A DNA stretch of 64,000 nucleotides, from NCBI RefSeq assembly GCF_024199795.1, contig NZ_JANADK010000001.1, positions 4,464,001-4,528,000 of the forward strand, in the 5' to 3' direction. Under the pieces are notes generated by a model. The model did no database searches and was not told the origin of the DNA. It saw nothing but the letters and a program-made list of their open reading frames with translations. This document shows, piece by piece, positions 31,659 through 39,621 of this stretch (the first letter of the stretch is position 1; every line of letters starts with the position of its first letter). Made by a program: the position numbers and the translations under genes. Origin of the DNA: Bradyrhizobium sp. CCGB01 (GTDB lineage: Bacteria > Pseudomonadota > Alphaproteobacteria > Rhizobiales > Xanthobacteraceae).

Positions 31659-32687
31659 TCAGCGCGCCGGCACCTCGTCGCGCGACAGCGCGCGGCCGAC
31701 CTGGACCAGGCAGTCGCCGCTCTGGCTGTCGGTGTGCAGCCGCTGCGAGATCACGATGCCGTCGGCGGGGAAGCGCAGCACCTCTTCGGCCAGCTCCGGG
31801 CGCTCGAAATCATGATACCAGCCGGCGATGTCGCCGGCCGCAACGCGCGCGCCGACCATGACCGCAGGCTCGAACCAGCCGCGACGGGTCGCGAACACCG
31901 CCTGGGCATGGCTTTGCAACGCCAGCAGCTCGGTGGCGCGCTCGACCGGCGCATGCGGCCCCAGCACGGGCGCCTGGACGAGACCGAGCGCCAGCAACAG
32001 GCGGTCGACGGCGCGTGCGGTGAGCGCCATCGTCTGCGGCGTGACGGTACCGCCGCCGCCAAACTCGCCGGAGAGTCCGATCGCGCCGGCACGTGCGGCC
32101 GCCGCCATCGAGGTCGGCGCAGTGGCGCCGTTCTCGGCGACGAAGGCGAAGGGCATTCCTAACCCTTCCATCAGGCGCAGCGCGTGGCCGAACATCTCGG
32201 GCGGCCCCTGCCGCTCGATCAACGCGCAAGGCACATGCGCCATCGAGGTGCCGCCGGAATGGATGTCGAAGACGACATCGTGCCGCGGGAACAGCTCGTG
32301 CTCCAGGAAGTGCGCCAGGCGGAACGTCGGCGTTCCCGAGGCATCGCCCGGAAAGGCGCGGTTGAGATTGCCCTCGTCGAGCGGCGAGCGGCGCCGCGCC
32401 GCCATCACCGCCGGCAGATTGGCGAAGGGCAGGATGGTGATCTCGCCCGTCACGGCGGCGGCATCGAGTCTGCGATACAGCCGCGTCAGCGTGATCTCGC
32501 CCTCATATTCGTCGCCGTGATTGCCGGCCATCAGGAGAAGTTTTGGGCCCGCGCCGTTCTTGATCCGGAAGATCGGGATCTTGAGCTGGAAGTAGGGCGA
32601 GCGATCGATCGAGAAGGGAATGCCGAGATGGCCGGACCATTTCTGGTCCTTCCCGAAATCGATCTCGTGGAAAAGTCCGGTATGCAT
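31659..32687 (-). CDS. Succinylglutamate desuccinylase/aspartoacylase family deacylase
   Basis: The 342-residue zinc carboxypeptidase-like protein would remove an N-acyl group from an amino-acid derivative. The metal site is recognisable in LMAGNHGDEYEGEITL (His and Glu ligands, about residues 52-60) and VFDIHSGGTS (the third ligand His), with NLNRAFPGD in between. It resembles DoeB-type N-alpha-acetyl-diaminobutyrate deacetylases. The start at 32687 (MHTGLFHEID) gives the normal family length; the frame is open to 32849 but that would overlap ridA. The neighbours (RidA, ABC transporter, PLP enzyme) suggest it processes an imported N-acyl amino acid. Confidence 0.9.
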   Translation of the reverse strand: MHTGLFHEIDFGKDQKWSGHLGIPFSIDRSPYFQLKIPIFRIKNGAGPKLLLMAGNHGDEYEGEITLTRLYRRLDAAAVTGEITILPFANLPAVMAARRRSPLDEGNLNRAFPGDASGTPTFRLAHFLEHELFPRHDVVFDIHSGGTSMAHVPCALIERQGPPEMFGHALRLMEGLGMPFAFVAENGATAPTSMAAAARAGAIGLSGEFGGGGTVTPQTMALTARAVDRLLLALGLVQAPVLGPHAPVERATELLALQSHAQAVFATRRGWFEPAVMVGARVAAGDIAGWYHDFERPELAEEVLRFPADGIVISQRLHTDSQSGDCLVQVGRALSRDEVPAR

Positions 32688-32749
32688 GGCTTGCCTCGGG
32701 GCCGCGCCGTCGCCGGCGCCGGCCGAAGGTTGGAAGAAGAGCGGAGTCT

Positions 32750-33094
32750 TTAGAGCAAGGCGACCGCGGTCATCTCGACACGCAGGTCGGGATCGGCGAG
32801 GCGGGCCTCGACGCAGGCGCGCGCCGGCGGATTGGCCGGATCGATCCACGCGTCGTAGACCGAGTTCATGGTGTCGAAATCGGTGATGTGCGGCAGGAAG
32901 ACGTTGACCGCGATCAGCTTGGAGCGGTCGGAGCCGGCCTCCTTCAGGAGGGCGTCGATCTTGCCGAGCACCTGTTGGGTCTGGGACACGATGCCGGCCT
33001 TGCGGTCGTCCGCGACCTGGCCTGCGATGTGCACCATGCCGCCGGCGGCGACGGCCTGGCTCATGCGTGAACCCACGACGTAACGTTTGATCAT
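32750..33094 (-). CDS. RidA family enamine/imine deaminase
   Basis: This 114-residue trimeric-type protein has the family C-terminal motif NPPARACVEARLADPDLRVE with the conserved Arg, and GGMVHIAGQVADD near the N terminus. RidA hydrolyses reactive enamines or imines released by PLP-dependent dehydratases. That suits its operon, which also encodes a PLP enzyme of the D-serine-dehydratase type. A stem-loop (33116-33140) separates it from the upstream binding-protein gene. Confidence 0.92.
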   Translation of the reverse strand: MIKRYVVGSRMSQAVAAGGMVHIAGQVADDRKAGIVSQTQQVLGKIDALLKEAGSDRSKLIAVNVFLPHITDFDTMNSVYDAWIDPANPPARACVEARLADPDLRVEMTAVALL

Positions 33095-33115
33095 CTCAAT
33101 TCTCCTCGTGAAGGT

Positions 33116-33140
33116 CGGCTCCCGTATGATGCGGGAGCCG
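33116..33140 (-). other. Intercistronic stem-loop downstream of the binding-protein gene
   Basis: CGGCTCCCG, a 7-base loop and CGGGAGCCG form a perfect 9-bp stem between the solute-binding-protein gene and ridA. It has no U tract, so it is more likely an mRNA-stabilising or attenuating hairpin, as often found after binding-protein genes, than a full terminator. Confidence 0.7.
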
Positions 33141-33149
33141 TGTGCGAGC

Positions 33150-33947
33150 TTACAGGGTCGGCAGCGTCTGCTCTTCCTTGAACCATTTCAGCTGAAGTGC
33201 GCCGAGCTTGCCGTTGAGCTTGTTGAAGAAGATGTCGGTGTTGATCCAGTTGAGCAGGTTCTGCTCGCCCTGACGCACGCCGACATGGGCCGGCGACTGG
33301 CGGATGAGGAATTTCAGCTCGACCTCCTTGGTCGGGTTCTGGTCCTGCACCTTCAGCGCGATGGCGCTGTTCTCCGCGAACGTATCTGCCTGTCCCGCGA
33401 GGTAGGCGGCGAGCGCGGCCGGCGTGTCCTCGAAGCGCACCAGCTTCACCTTCGGCGCGTTGTCGGTGAGCCAGACGTCGAGGGTCGAACCCTTGGCGAC
33501 CGCAACGCTGCGGCCGTCGAGATTGTCGGGCTTCTTGCCGGTGGCGGCCGGAATCGATTTGGCGCCGTAGACGCCGAGATTCACCACCGCATATGGCTGC
33601 GAGAACATCACCTGCTGGGCGCGCTCGGGCGTGGCGCCGAGACCCGCGATAAGAATGTCGATCTTGTCCGAGAGCAGGCTCGGGATACGCGCGGCGCCGG
33701 TGACTGGGACCAGTTCGAGCTTCACGCCCATGTCGGCGGCGATCAGCTTGGCGAGGTCGGCGTCGAGACCTGCGATCTCGCCCTTGTCGTCCTTGAAGCC
33801 CCAGGGCGCGGCGTCGGTCAGGATGCCGATGCGCAGCTTGCCGGAGCCGAGCACGTCCTGGAGCTTGTCGGCGTGAGCAAGGTTAGGCGCAGCAATGACG
33901 GCGAGTGCGGTGGCTGCGATCGCAAAGAGGGACTTCAGTTGTCTCAT
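33150..33947 (-). CDS. Amino-acid ABC transporter substrate-binding protein
   Basis: The 265-residue product begins with a clear signal peptide (MRQLKSLFAIAATALAVIAA, cleavage after AHA near residue 26), so it is periplasmic. The mature part is a family 3 solute-binding protein: LRIGILTDAAPWGFKDDKGE, AGLDADLAKLIAADMGVKLE, DILIAGLGATPERAQQVMFS. It would deliver a polar amino acid or derivative to the two permeases encoded next. I chose the start at 33947 because the signal peptide begins there. Confidence 0.94.
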   Translation of the reverse strand: MRQLKSLFAIAATALAVIAAPNLAHADKLQDVLGSGKLRIGILTDAAPWGFKDDKGEIAGLDADLAKLIAADMGVKLELVPVTGAARIPSLLSDKIDILIAGLGATPERAQQVMFSQPYAVVNLGVYGAKSIPAATGKKPDNLDGRSVAVAKGSTLDVWLTDNAPKVKLVRFEDTPAALAAYLAGQADTFAENSAIALKVQDQNPTKEVELKFLIRQSPAHVGVRQGEQNLLNWINTDIFFNKLNGKLGALQLKWFKEEQTLPTL

Positions 33948-33978
33948 GACTCTCTCCTGGTGACGGATGGCTGGTTGA

Positions 33979-34707
33979 TCATTTCGCGGAGGCGATGAAG
34001 CTGGCGAGCTCGGGGGTTTCAGGGTTGGCGAACAGCTTTGCCGGCGGGCCCTGTTCCCAGACGCGGCCCTGATGCATGAAGACGATGCGATTGGCGACGT
34101 TGCGGGCAAAGCCCATCTCGTGAGTGACGAGGATCATGGTCATGCCTTGCTTGGCCATCGCCTCCATCACCTTCAGCACTTCGCCGACGAGCTCGGGGTC
34201 GAGCGCGGAGGTCACCTCGTCGAACAGCATCAGGTGAGGGGCCATGGCGAGGCATCGCGCGATCGCGACGCGCTGCTGCTGGCCGCCGGAGAGCTGCTCC
34301 GGCCAGGCATCGATCTTGTCGGCAAGGCCGACACGGGTGAGCACATCCTCGGCCAGCGCACGTGCTTTCGCTTTGTCGATGCGGCCGGTAAGGAGCGGGG
34401 CCAGCGTGATGTTGCGCTCGACTTTCAGATGCGGAAACAGGTTGAAGGCCTGGAACACAATGCCGACGCGCTGACGGAATTTCTTCAGGTCAGGCATCCT
34501 GGCGTGGACCTTCTGGCCCTCGACGCGGATCTCGCCGGTGTCGACGCTCTCCAGCGCGTTGATGCAGCGAAGCAGCGTCGACTTGCCCGAGCCGGAGCGG
34601 CCGATGATGGTGACGATCTCGCCTTCCTCGACATCGAGCGAGACGCCCTTGAGCACCTCGGTCTTGCCGAATGTCTTGTGCACGTCGCGGATTTCAACGA
34701 GAGCCAT
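33979..34707 (-). CDS. Amino-acid ABC transporter ATP-binding protein
   Basis: This 242-residue ATPase has Walker [10 protein letters not shown] near residue 36, signature [15 protein letters not shown] near 140, and Walker [15 protein letters not shown]. It closely follows the GlnQ/HisP type that pairs with two HisM-like permeases. Its start overlaps the end of the adjacent permease gene by 14 bp, indicating coupled translation in a minus-strand operon. Confidence 0.95.
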   Translation of the reverse strand: MALVEIRDVHKTFGKTEVLKGVSLDVEEGEIVTIIGRSGSGKSTLLRCINALESVDTGEIRVEGQKVHARMPDLKKFRQRVGIVFQAFNLFPHLKVERNITLAPLLTGRIDKAKARALAEDVLTRVGLADKIDAWPEQLSGGQQQRVAIARCLAMAPHLMLFDEVTSALDPELVGEVLKVMEAMAKQGMTMILVTHEMGFARNVANRIVFMHQGRVWEQGPPAKLFANPETPELASFIASAK

Positions 34708-35344
34708 CGAGGCGGGCCTCCAGAGTACGGGACCAGAGCGTGAGCGGCAGGCACAGCGCGAAATAGATCGCAGCGACCAGCGCGTAGGTGAGCAGCGGCT
34801 GGAACGTCGCCGCGCTCACCACCTGCCCGGCGCGGGCTAGCTCGACGAAGCCGAGGATTGAGGCGAGCGAGGTGCCCTTGATGAGCTGCACCAGGAAGCC
34901 GACGGTCGGCGGCAGCGACAGCCGTAGCGCCTGCGGCGCGATGATGTGGCGGAACTGCTGCCAGGCGGAGAGGCCGAGGCAGGCACCGGCCTCCCATTGC
35001 GCCTGCTTCACGGCTTCCAGGCCGCCGCGCCAGATCTCGCCGAGGAAGGCGGCGGTGTAGAGCGTGTAGGCGACGGTGACGGCGATGATCGCGGGCACCT
35101 GGATGCCGAGGAAAACCGGCATGCCGAAATAGAAGAAGAACAATAGCCCGAGCAGCGGCACGCTCTGGATGGTCTGGATCAGCGCTGCCATGGTCCAGCG
35201 CAGGCCGGCAAAGCGGCTGATGCGGCCCATGGCGAGGCCAAGGGCCAGCGGCGCGCCGAAGGCGAGCGCGAGCACGACCAGCGCGACGGTCCAGCGCATG
35301 GCTTCGACGAGCGAGACGAAATCGATGAGGGAGAAGGATCGCAT
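34694..35344 (-). CDS. Amino-acid ABC transporter permease
   Basis: The 216-residue inner-membrane protein has about five hydrophobic segments and the HisM/GlnP-type EAA loop EAGACLGLSAWQQFRHIIAP near residue 142. GLLFFFYFGMPVFLGIQVPA and FVQLIKGTSLASILGFVEL are typical. It overlaps the ATPase gene and is separated by 9 bp from a second permease gene, so a heterodimeric transporter is likely. Confidence 0.94.
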   Translation of the reverse strand: MRSFSLIDFVSLVEAMRWTVALVVLALAFGAPLALGLAMGRISRFAGLRWTMAALIQTIQSVPLLGLLFFFYFGMPVFLGIQVPAIIAVTVAYTLYTAAFLGEIWRGGLEAVKQAQWEAGACLGLSAWQQFRHIIAPQALRLSLPPTVGFLVQLIKGTSLASILGFVELARAGQVVSAATFQPLLTYALVAAIYFALCLPLTLWSRTLEARLDGSR

Positions 35345-35353
35345 CGTCTGCCC

Positions 35354-36013
35354 TCAGCGCCGCCGCGGCCAGCGGAAGGCGGCCAGACCGATGACGGCGA
35401 ACAGCGCCTTGAACGACATCGCCATGGCGAAATAGACGACGCAGATCACCGCATAGACCTCGAAGCTGCGATAGGTGCGGCTCTCGATGAAGCCGGCGAC
35501 GTGGAACAGCTCGTCGGCTGCGACTTGCGAAGCGAGCGAGGTGCCGAGCAGCAGCAGCACGAACTGGCTGGTCACGGCCGGATAAGCATTGCGCAGCGCC
35601 GGCGGCAGGATGATGTGGCGAAACACCTGCCAGCCCGACAGCCCGAGGCACTGGCCGGCTTCGACCTGGTTGCGCGGGATGGAGTCGAGGCCGGCGCGGA
35701 TGATCTCGATCGAATAGGCACCGAAATAGAGCGACAGGGCCACGCAGGCCGCTTCGAAGGCCGGAATCTTCAATCCGAAGGTCGGCAGCACGAAGAACAC
35801 GATGAAGATCTGGATCAGCGACGGCGTGTTGCGGAACAGCTCGATGTAGCCGCGCACCAGCCAGCGCAGCGGTGTCATGCGCCCCTTGAGCGCGACTGCG
35901 CCGGCAATGCCGATCAGAAGCCCCGCCACCGCCGAGATCACCGTCAGCTCCAGCGTGACGATGGCGCCGTCGATGAGCTGGTTCTGATAGCGCCAGAGCG
36001 GGAGGAAATTCAT
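35354..36013 (-). CDS. Amino-acid ABC transporter permease
   Basis: The second permease (219 residues) has the EAA loop VEAGQCLGLSGWQVFRHIIL near residue 117, and RGYIELFRNTPSLIQIFIVF as the conserved family segment. Its sequence is closer to the usual HisM/HisQ consensus than the first permease. It lies 13 bp downstream of the PLP-enzyme gene, so uptake and metabolism are cotranscribed. Confidence 0.94.
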   Translation of the reverse strand: MNFLPLWRYQNQLIDGAIVTLELTVISAVAGLLIGIAGAVALKGRMTPLRWLVRGYIELFRNTPSLIQIFIVFFVLPTFGLKIPAFEAACVALSLYFGAYSIEIIRAGLDSIPRNQVEAGQCLGLSGWQVFRHIILPPALRNAYPAVTSQFVLLLLGTSLASQVAADELFHVAGFIESRTYRSFEVYAVICVVYFAMAMSFKALFAVIGLAAFRWPRRR

Positions 36014-36026
36014 CGCGTGCCCGCTC

Positions 36027-37322
36027 TCAGCCGAACTGGGTGGGGAGGGCGCGCGCCACCACGCCCGCCTCGTCGAGGCCGAAGATCACGCGCCAGCGGT
36101 CGAGGCAGGTGCAGGGATGCGAGATGCCGAAGGCGATGACGTCGCCGACCGCGAGCGCGCTCTCGGCTGCCACGGACACGAACGCATGCTGGTCGTTGAG
36201 ACGCGTGACTGACAGGCTCTCGGCCAGCCCCTGCTGTTCGACGCCGTCGCGGAAGACGCGCAGCGGTACCGGCAGTCCCTGATCGAAGGAGGCATCGCGC
36301 ATGCCGAAGCCCGCGATGGCAAGATCTGCTTGCGGCCGCGACAGCACTTCGGCCCAGAGTGTCAGCGCCGGGCGGAAACTTTTGGCTGCCGCGTGCAGCG
36401 TGCCGTCGATGAGCAGACCGCCGCGTCGGTCGAGTTCGGCAAAGGCGCGCGCATAGACGCCGTGATCGGCGAAGAACAGCGCGCCGGAGCGGAGGAGGAC
36501 GGTGGCGTTGCCGTCGGCCTGCGCGACCGGTGCAAGCGCGTGCGCCACGATGTCGAAATAGGCGGAGCCCCCGGCGCTGATGATCAGCGGCAGGCCCGGG
36601 GCAGCGGTGCGCACCAGGGCAAAGGCCTCGATGGTGCGCTCCATTAGTGCCGCGATCGCGCGCGCGGTCTCGCCGGCGTCGGGTGTTGCGGCTGCGCCCT
36701 CGTAAGTGGCGACGCCGCCGAGCACGAGCCGGTCGGCCGCGAGCACCGCGGCCATCGTGGCCTCGACGGCCGCGCGGTCGCGTGCGCCGGCCCGGCCCGA
36801 GCCGAGTTCGATCAGCACGGACAATTTGCTCCGGCCAGCAACGCGCGCCGCCTCGGCGAGTGCTACCACCGCCGCCGGTGAATCCGCGAAGGCGTGAAGT
36901 TCGACGTCGGGATAGGCGCTCAGCAGCGCACCGAGCCGCCGGCCGGCCGCGAGCCCGCCGATTTCGTTGGCGAGCAGCAGCCGCCGTTCGCCATGGGCAA
37001 GCAGCACGGCGGCCTGCTGGATAGTCGCAACCGTCGTGCCCCAGGCGCCGGCCTCGCGCAGCGAGCGCGCGAGCTCGGGCGACATTGGCGTCTTGGCGTG
37101 GGGTGCGACAGTGACGCCGGCGCCCTTGCACCAGCGCAGGAAGAGGTCGCGGTTGACGGCGAAGGCGGCTTCATCGAGCGTGAGCGCGGGGAGGGCGAGG
37201 TCGCCCCGGCAAGGCCGCCAATCCTGGCCGGCGATCTCCTCGATCGGCAGGCCATCGACCAGGGGAATGCCCCGAATGGTCGCTGACAGACGTTGGCCAT
37301 CCCTTGGGGATAAGAACTGCAT
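36027..37322 (-). CDS. D-amino-acid deaminase/D-threonine-aldolase-like PLP enzyme
   Basis: This 431-residue fold-type III PLP protein has the lysine in VAPHAKTPMSPE (K77) and a C-terminal metal pair in ISHPCTCLDRW (H402, C404), as in zinc-dependent D-serine dehydratases. It is about 70 residues longer than the paralogue at 11397-12476, mostly at the N terminus. Dehydration or aldol cleavage of a beta-hydroxy D-amino acid is likely; an enamine product would need RidA, encoded in the same operon. It is the first gene after the palindromic operator at 37370-37387. Confidence 0.88.
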   Translation of the reverse strand: MQFLSPRDGQRLSATIRGIPLVDGLPIEEIAGQDWRPCRGDLALPALTLDEAAFAVNRDLFLRWCKGAGVTVAPHAKTPMSPELARSLREAGAWGTTVATIQQAAVLLAHGERRLLLANEIGGLAAGRRLGALLSAYPDVELHAFADSPAAVVALAEAARVAGRSKLSVLIELGSGRAGARDRAAVEATMAAVLAADRLVLGGVATYEGAAATPDAGETARAIAALMERTIEAFALVRTAAPGLPLIISAGGSAYFDIVAHALAPVAQADGNATVLLRSGALFFADHGVYARAFAELDRRGGLLIDGTLHAAAKSFRPALTLWAEVLSRPQADLAIAGFGMRDASFDQGLPVPLRVFRDGVEQQGLAESLSVTRLNDQHAFVSVAAESALAVGDVIAFGISHPCTCLDRWRVIFGLDEAGVVARALPTQFG

Positions 37323-37369
37323 CGTTGCTCCCGCAGCGGCCCCTGACCGCGGAAGGAACGATATGTCGG

Positions 37370-37387
37370 AATGACAACGTTGTCATT
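37370..37387. promoter_or_regulatory. LacI-type operator (perfect 18-bp palindrome)
   Basis: AATGACAACGTTGTCATT is a perfect palindrome with a central CG, the classic form of LacI-family sites. It lies 48 bp upstream of the first gene (start 37322) of the transporter/PLP-enzyme operon, whose last gene encodes a LacI regulator. Binding by that regulator is inferred. Confidence 0.8.
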
Positions 37388-37464
37388 AGGCTCATTTAGC
37401 CATTTGCGAGCCTTTTTTTGAAGCAGCGAGGTAACAAGGTAAGGAGAGGTGCCTGCGGATTGGG

Positions 37465-38307
37465 CTAGTGCTCGCCGCCCATCTGGACGAGCAGCTCTTC
37501 GATATCGACATCGACCTGGCCCGCTGCGCGGACGTGGCGGACCTCAAAGCTGTCCGGCCGGAAGCGGTATTCCACGAGCCCGACTTCCTTGATCGCGATG
37601 CGATCCTGGCGCGAATCGTTGATCTTGAAGCCGGCGGACGGCGCCCAGACGTGGCGGGTGTGGCGCCAGGTGAAGTCGCGCCGCTGGTGCACGTGCCCGC
37701 TGGCGATCAGGCGCAGATCGACCCGCGCAAACATCTCGATCAGCCGCGCGCGTGCCGGCTGCGGCACGTAGCGGATCGAGGTCTCCGGTGTTTCGGGGTC
37801 GTCCGGCAGGTTAAGGAACAGCGGTTTGTGCACGAACAGCGCGACCGGCCTGCCATTGGTGCGCGCGATCTCCTGTGACAGCCAGTCGAACTGCTCAGCC
37901 TCGAAGGCGAGCCCTGAGTTCATCACCAGCGAGTTGAGGCCGATGAAGCGCCAGCCTGCGGCCTCGAACGACCAATGGTCCTCGCCGAAGATCTCGCAGA
38001 ACTGTTTGCGGTGTGCTTCCGCGACCGGCGGTTTCGGCGCAGGCCCGATCGCGGTCGGATTGTCGCCGATGTCGTGATTGCCGGGAATGTAGCGGCAGGC
38101 AACGGGCAGGGCGGCGTGCAGGCCCTTGGCGAATTCGACATCATCGCGGCTGGTCGGGCCGTCGAACGACACGTCGCCGGTGTTGACGACGAGGTCGGGC
38201 CTGTCGGCGTCGATATGCGCGCTGACCGCCTGGAAATTGGCGATCAGGCCGGGGAAGCGCCGGCCGAGATGCGTGTCGGAAATCTGCGTGAGGCGAAATT
38301 CGGACAT
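37465..38307 (-). CDS. Metallophosphoesterase
   Basis: The 280-residue protein contains all calcineurin-like phosphoesterase motifs in order: TQISDTHLG (D-x-H), VVNTGDVSFDGPTSRDD (G-D-x2-x-D-like), IPGNHDIGDN (GNHD), VFVHKP-like ALFVHKPLF, and ASGHVHQRRD (GHxH). It binds two metal ions and hydrolyses a phosphoester, possibly a cyclic nucleotide (cpdA-like), but the substrate is not evident. It is a single gene; the neighbouring operon starts on the other side of the 37370 operator. Confidence 0.92.
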   Translation of the reverse strand: MSEFRLTQISDTHLGRRFPGLIANFQAVSAHIDADRPDLVVNTGDVSFDGPTSRDDVEFAKGLHAALPVACRYIPGNHDIGDNPTAIGPAPKPPVAEAHRKQFCEIFGEDHWSFEAAGWRFIGLNSLVMNSGLAFEAEQFDWLSQEIARTNGRPVALFVHKPLFLNLPDDPETPETSIRYVPQPARARLIEMFARVDLRLIASGHVHQRRDFTWRHTRHVWAPSAGFKINDSRQDRIAIKEVGLVEYRFRPDSFEVRHVRAAGQVDVDIEELLVQMGGEH

Positions 38308-38375
38308 GGGCTGATCATAGGCCCGGCCACGCGTCGGAACGATGACGGCGTGCCCGATCAGCGAGCGAACAAAGT

Positions 38376-38990
38376 TTAAAGCACGCGATAGCGGATCGTG
38401 TAGGCGTCCTGCGGCGCGGCGGTGCCCGTGACGGGCGAGGCGATACGGTCGGCGAGATGCCAGGGGCCGAACTGCTCGGAGCGATGCGGTTCGGCGGGCA
38501 GGCGGAGGCGGAATTCGAACGTGCCCTTGCCGGGCAGGTTCACGACCAGCATGCGGTCCGCGGTGCGGTGGTTCAGCGCCACGGCGCCGCGCAGCACCGA
38601 GCGTCCGTCGCCGAGCTCGCGCACCCCGCCGACCAGCGCCAAGGTCTGGTTGCGGTCGGTGTGCAGCTCGATCTGGGTGTCCGATACGGCCGCCAGCATC
38701 TCCCTGGGCATGCGGATCTCGAATTCCACGGCAGGCCTGGACGGGTTGAGGCCGAGATAGGCCGACGCGGCATGTCGCATGTCGTAGACGGCAAAGGCGA
38801 ACAGGGCGATGGCGGCGAACGTGGCAAGGCCGTGCCTGACGACGTCGCGCCAGCTCCGGTAGCTCAGCCGGAAGTACACCGTCATCGCCAGCGCGACCGC
38901 GAGCGCCGCCGCGATACCCGATAGCGCCGACATCAGGATGCCGAGCTGGTTGTCCGCGGATTCGGTCCAGAGGCTGGACAGGGTGGTCAT
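38376..38990 (-). CDS. Hypothetical membrane protein
   Basis: This 204-residue protein has two N-terminal membrane segments (GIAAALAVALAMTVYFRLSY at about 25-44 and GLATFAAIALFAFAVYDMRH at about 54-73) followed by a 120-residue beta-rich domain facing the periplasm (EFEIRMPREMLAAVSDTQIE; GTFEFRLRLPAEPHRSEQFG). I do not recognise the family. I chose the start at 38990 (MTTLSSLW); the ORF extends to 39077. It is divergent from the MAPEG gene. Confidence 0.75.
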   Translation of the reverse strand: MTTLSSLWTESADNQLGILMSALSGIAAALAVALAMTVYFRLSYRSWRDVVRHGLATFAAIALFAFAVYDMRHAASAYLGLNPSRPAVEFEIRMPREMLAAVSDTQIELHTDRNQTLALVGGVRELGDGRSVLRGAVALNHRTADRMLVVNLPGKGTFEFRLRLPAEPHRSEQFGPWHLADRIASPVTGTAAPQDAYTIRYRVL

Positions 38991-39151
38991 GGCGCTATCT
39001 CGCCTTGCGCCCCGCAGAGGGGGCAAAATCGCTTTAACTGTCGGCAGTTGGTCGCCGGATCGGGAACACCGGTTCAACTGGTTGATTGTCAGGACGAGGA
39101 GCGGCGGCTAATGGACGGGTCCGGCGGCCGCCGCCGGATGGGAAAACGCAG

Positions 39152-39574
39152 ATGTCCGTTCAAATGGTCTTGCTGCCTGTGTTCGTGCAGGTCGGTCTCA
39201 CCTTCGCGCTGCTGATCGGCATGGCGCTGGCGCGCCGGCGCTCGCTCGTCTCCGGCGAGACCAAGAGCCGCGACATTGCGCTCGGCGAGCCGAACTGGCC
39301 GAAGGGCGTCACACAATTCGCCAATTGCTACCGCAACCAGTTCGAATTGCCGGTGCTGTTCTACGCCCTGATCGCGCTTGCGCTCCCCTTGCGCCATGCC
39401 GATCTCTTCATCGTGCTGATGTCTTGGGTGTTCGTGGTGACGCGCTTCGTCCATGCCGGCGTGTTCGTCTCTTCCAACGATTTCGGCCGGCGCTCCACGA
39501 TCTGGCTCGCCGGCGTGCTCGTGCTGCTTGCGATGTGGATCTACTTCGCGTTGAAAATGCTCCTGCTGATCTAG
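39152..39574 (+). CDS. MAPEG family membrane protein
   Basis: The 140-residue protein has four hydrophobic segments and the MAPEG-like motif QFANCYRNQFELPVLFYALI (residues 54-73), with RFVHAGVFVSSNDFGRR after it. MAPEG proteins are glutathione-dependent or related membrane enzymes, but bacterial members of this type mostly lack a defined function. ATG 39152 is preceded by ggaaaacgcag, a weak ribosome site. The methyltransferase gene follows 47 bp downstream. Confidence 0.88.
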   Translation: MSVQMVLLPVFVQVGLTFALLIGMALARRRSLVSGETKSRDIALGEPNWPKGVTQFANCYRNQFELPVLFYALIALALPLRHADLFIVLMSWVFVVTRFVHAGVFVSSNDFGRRSTIWLAGVLVLLAMWIYFALKMLLLI

Positions 39575-39621
39575 GCGGTTACTCGCCGATCCTGATCTGC
39601 AAGATTCACTGAAAGATTCAA

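Noticed and set aside
33116..33140. Hairpin considered as a terminator
   Set aside because: No U tract follows and genes of the same operon continue downstream, so it is listed as an intercistronic stem-loop.
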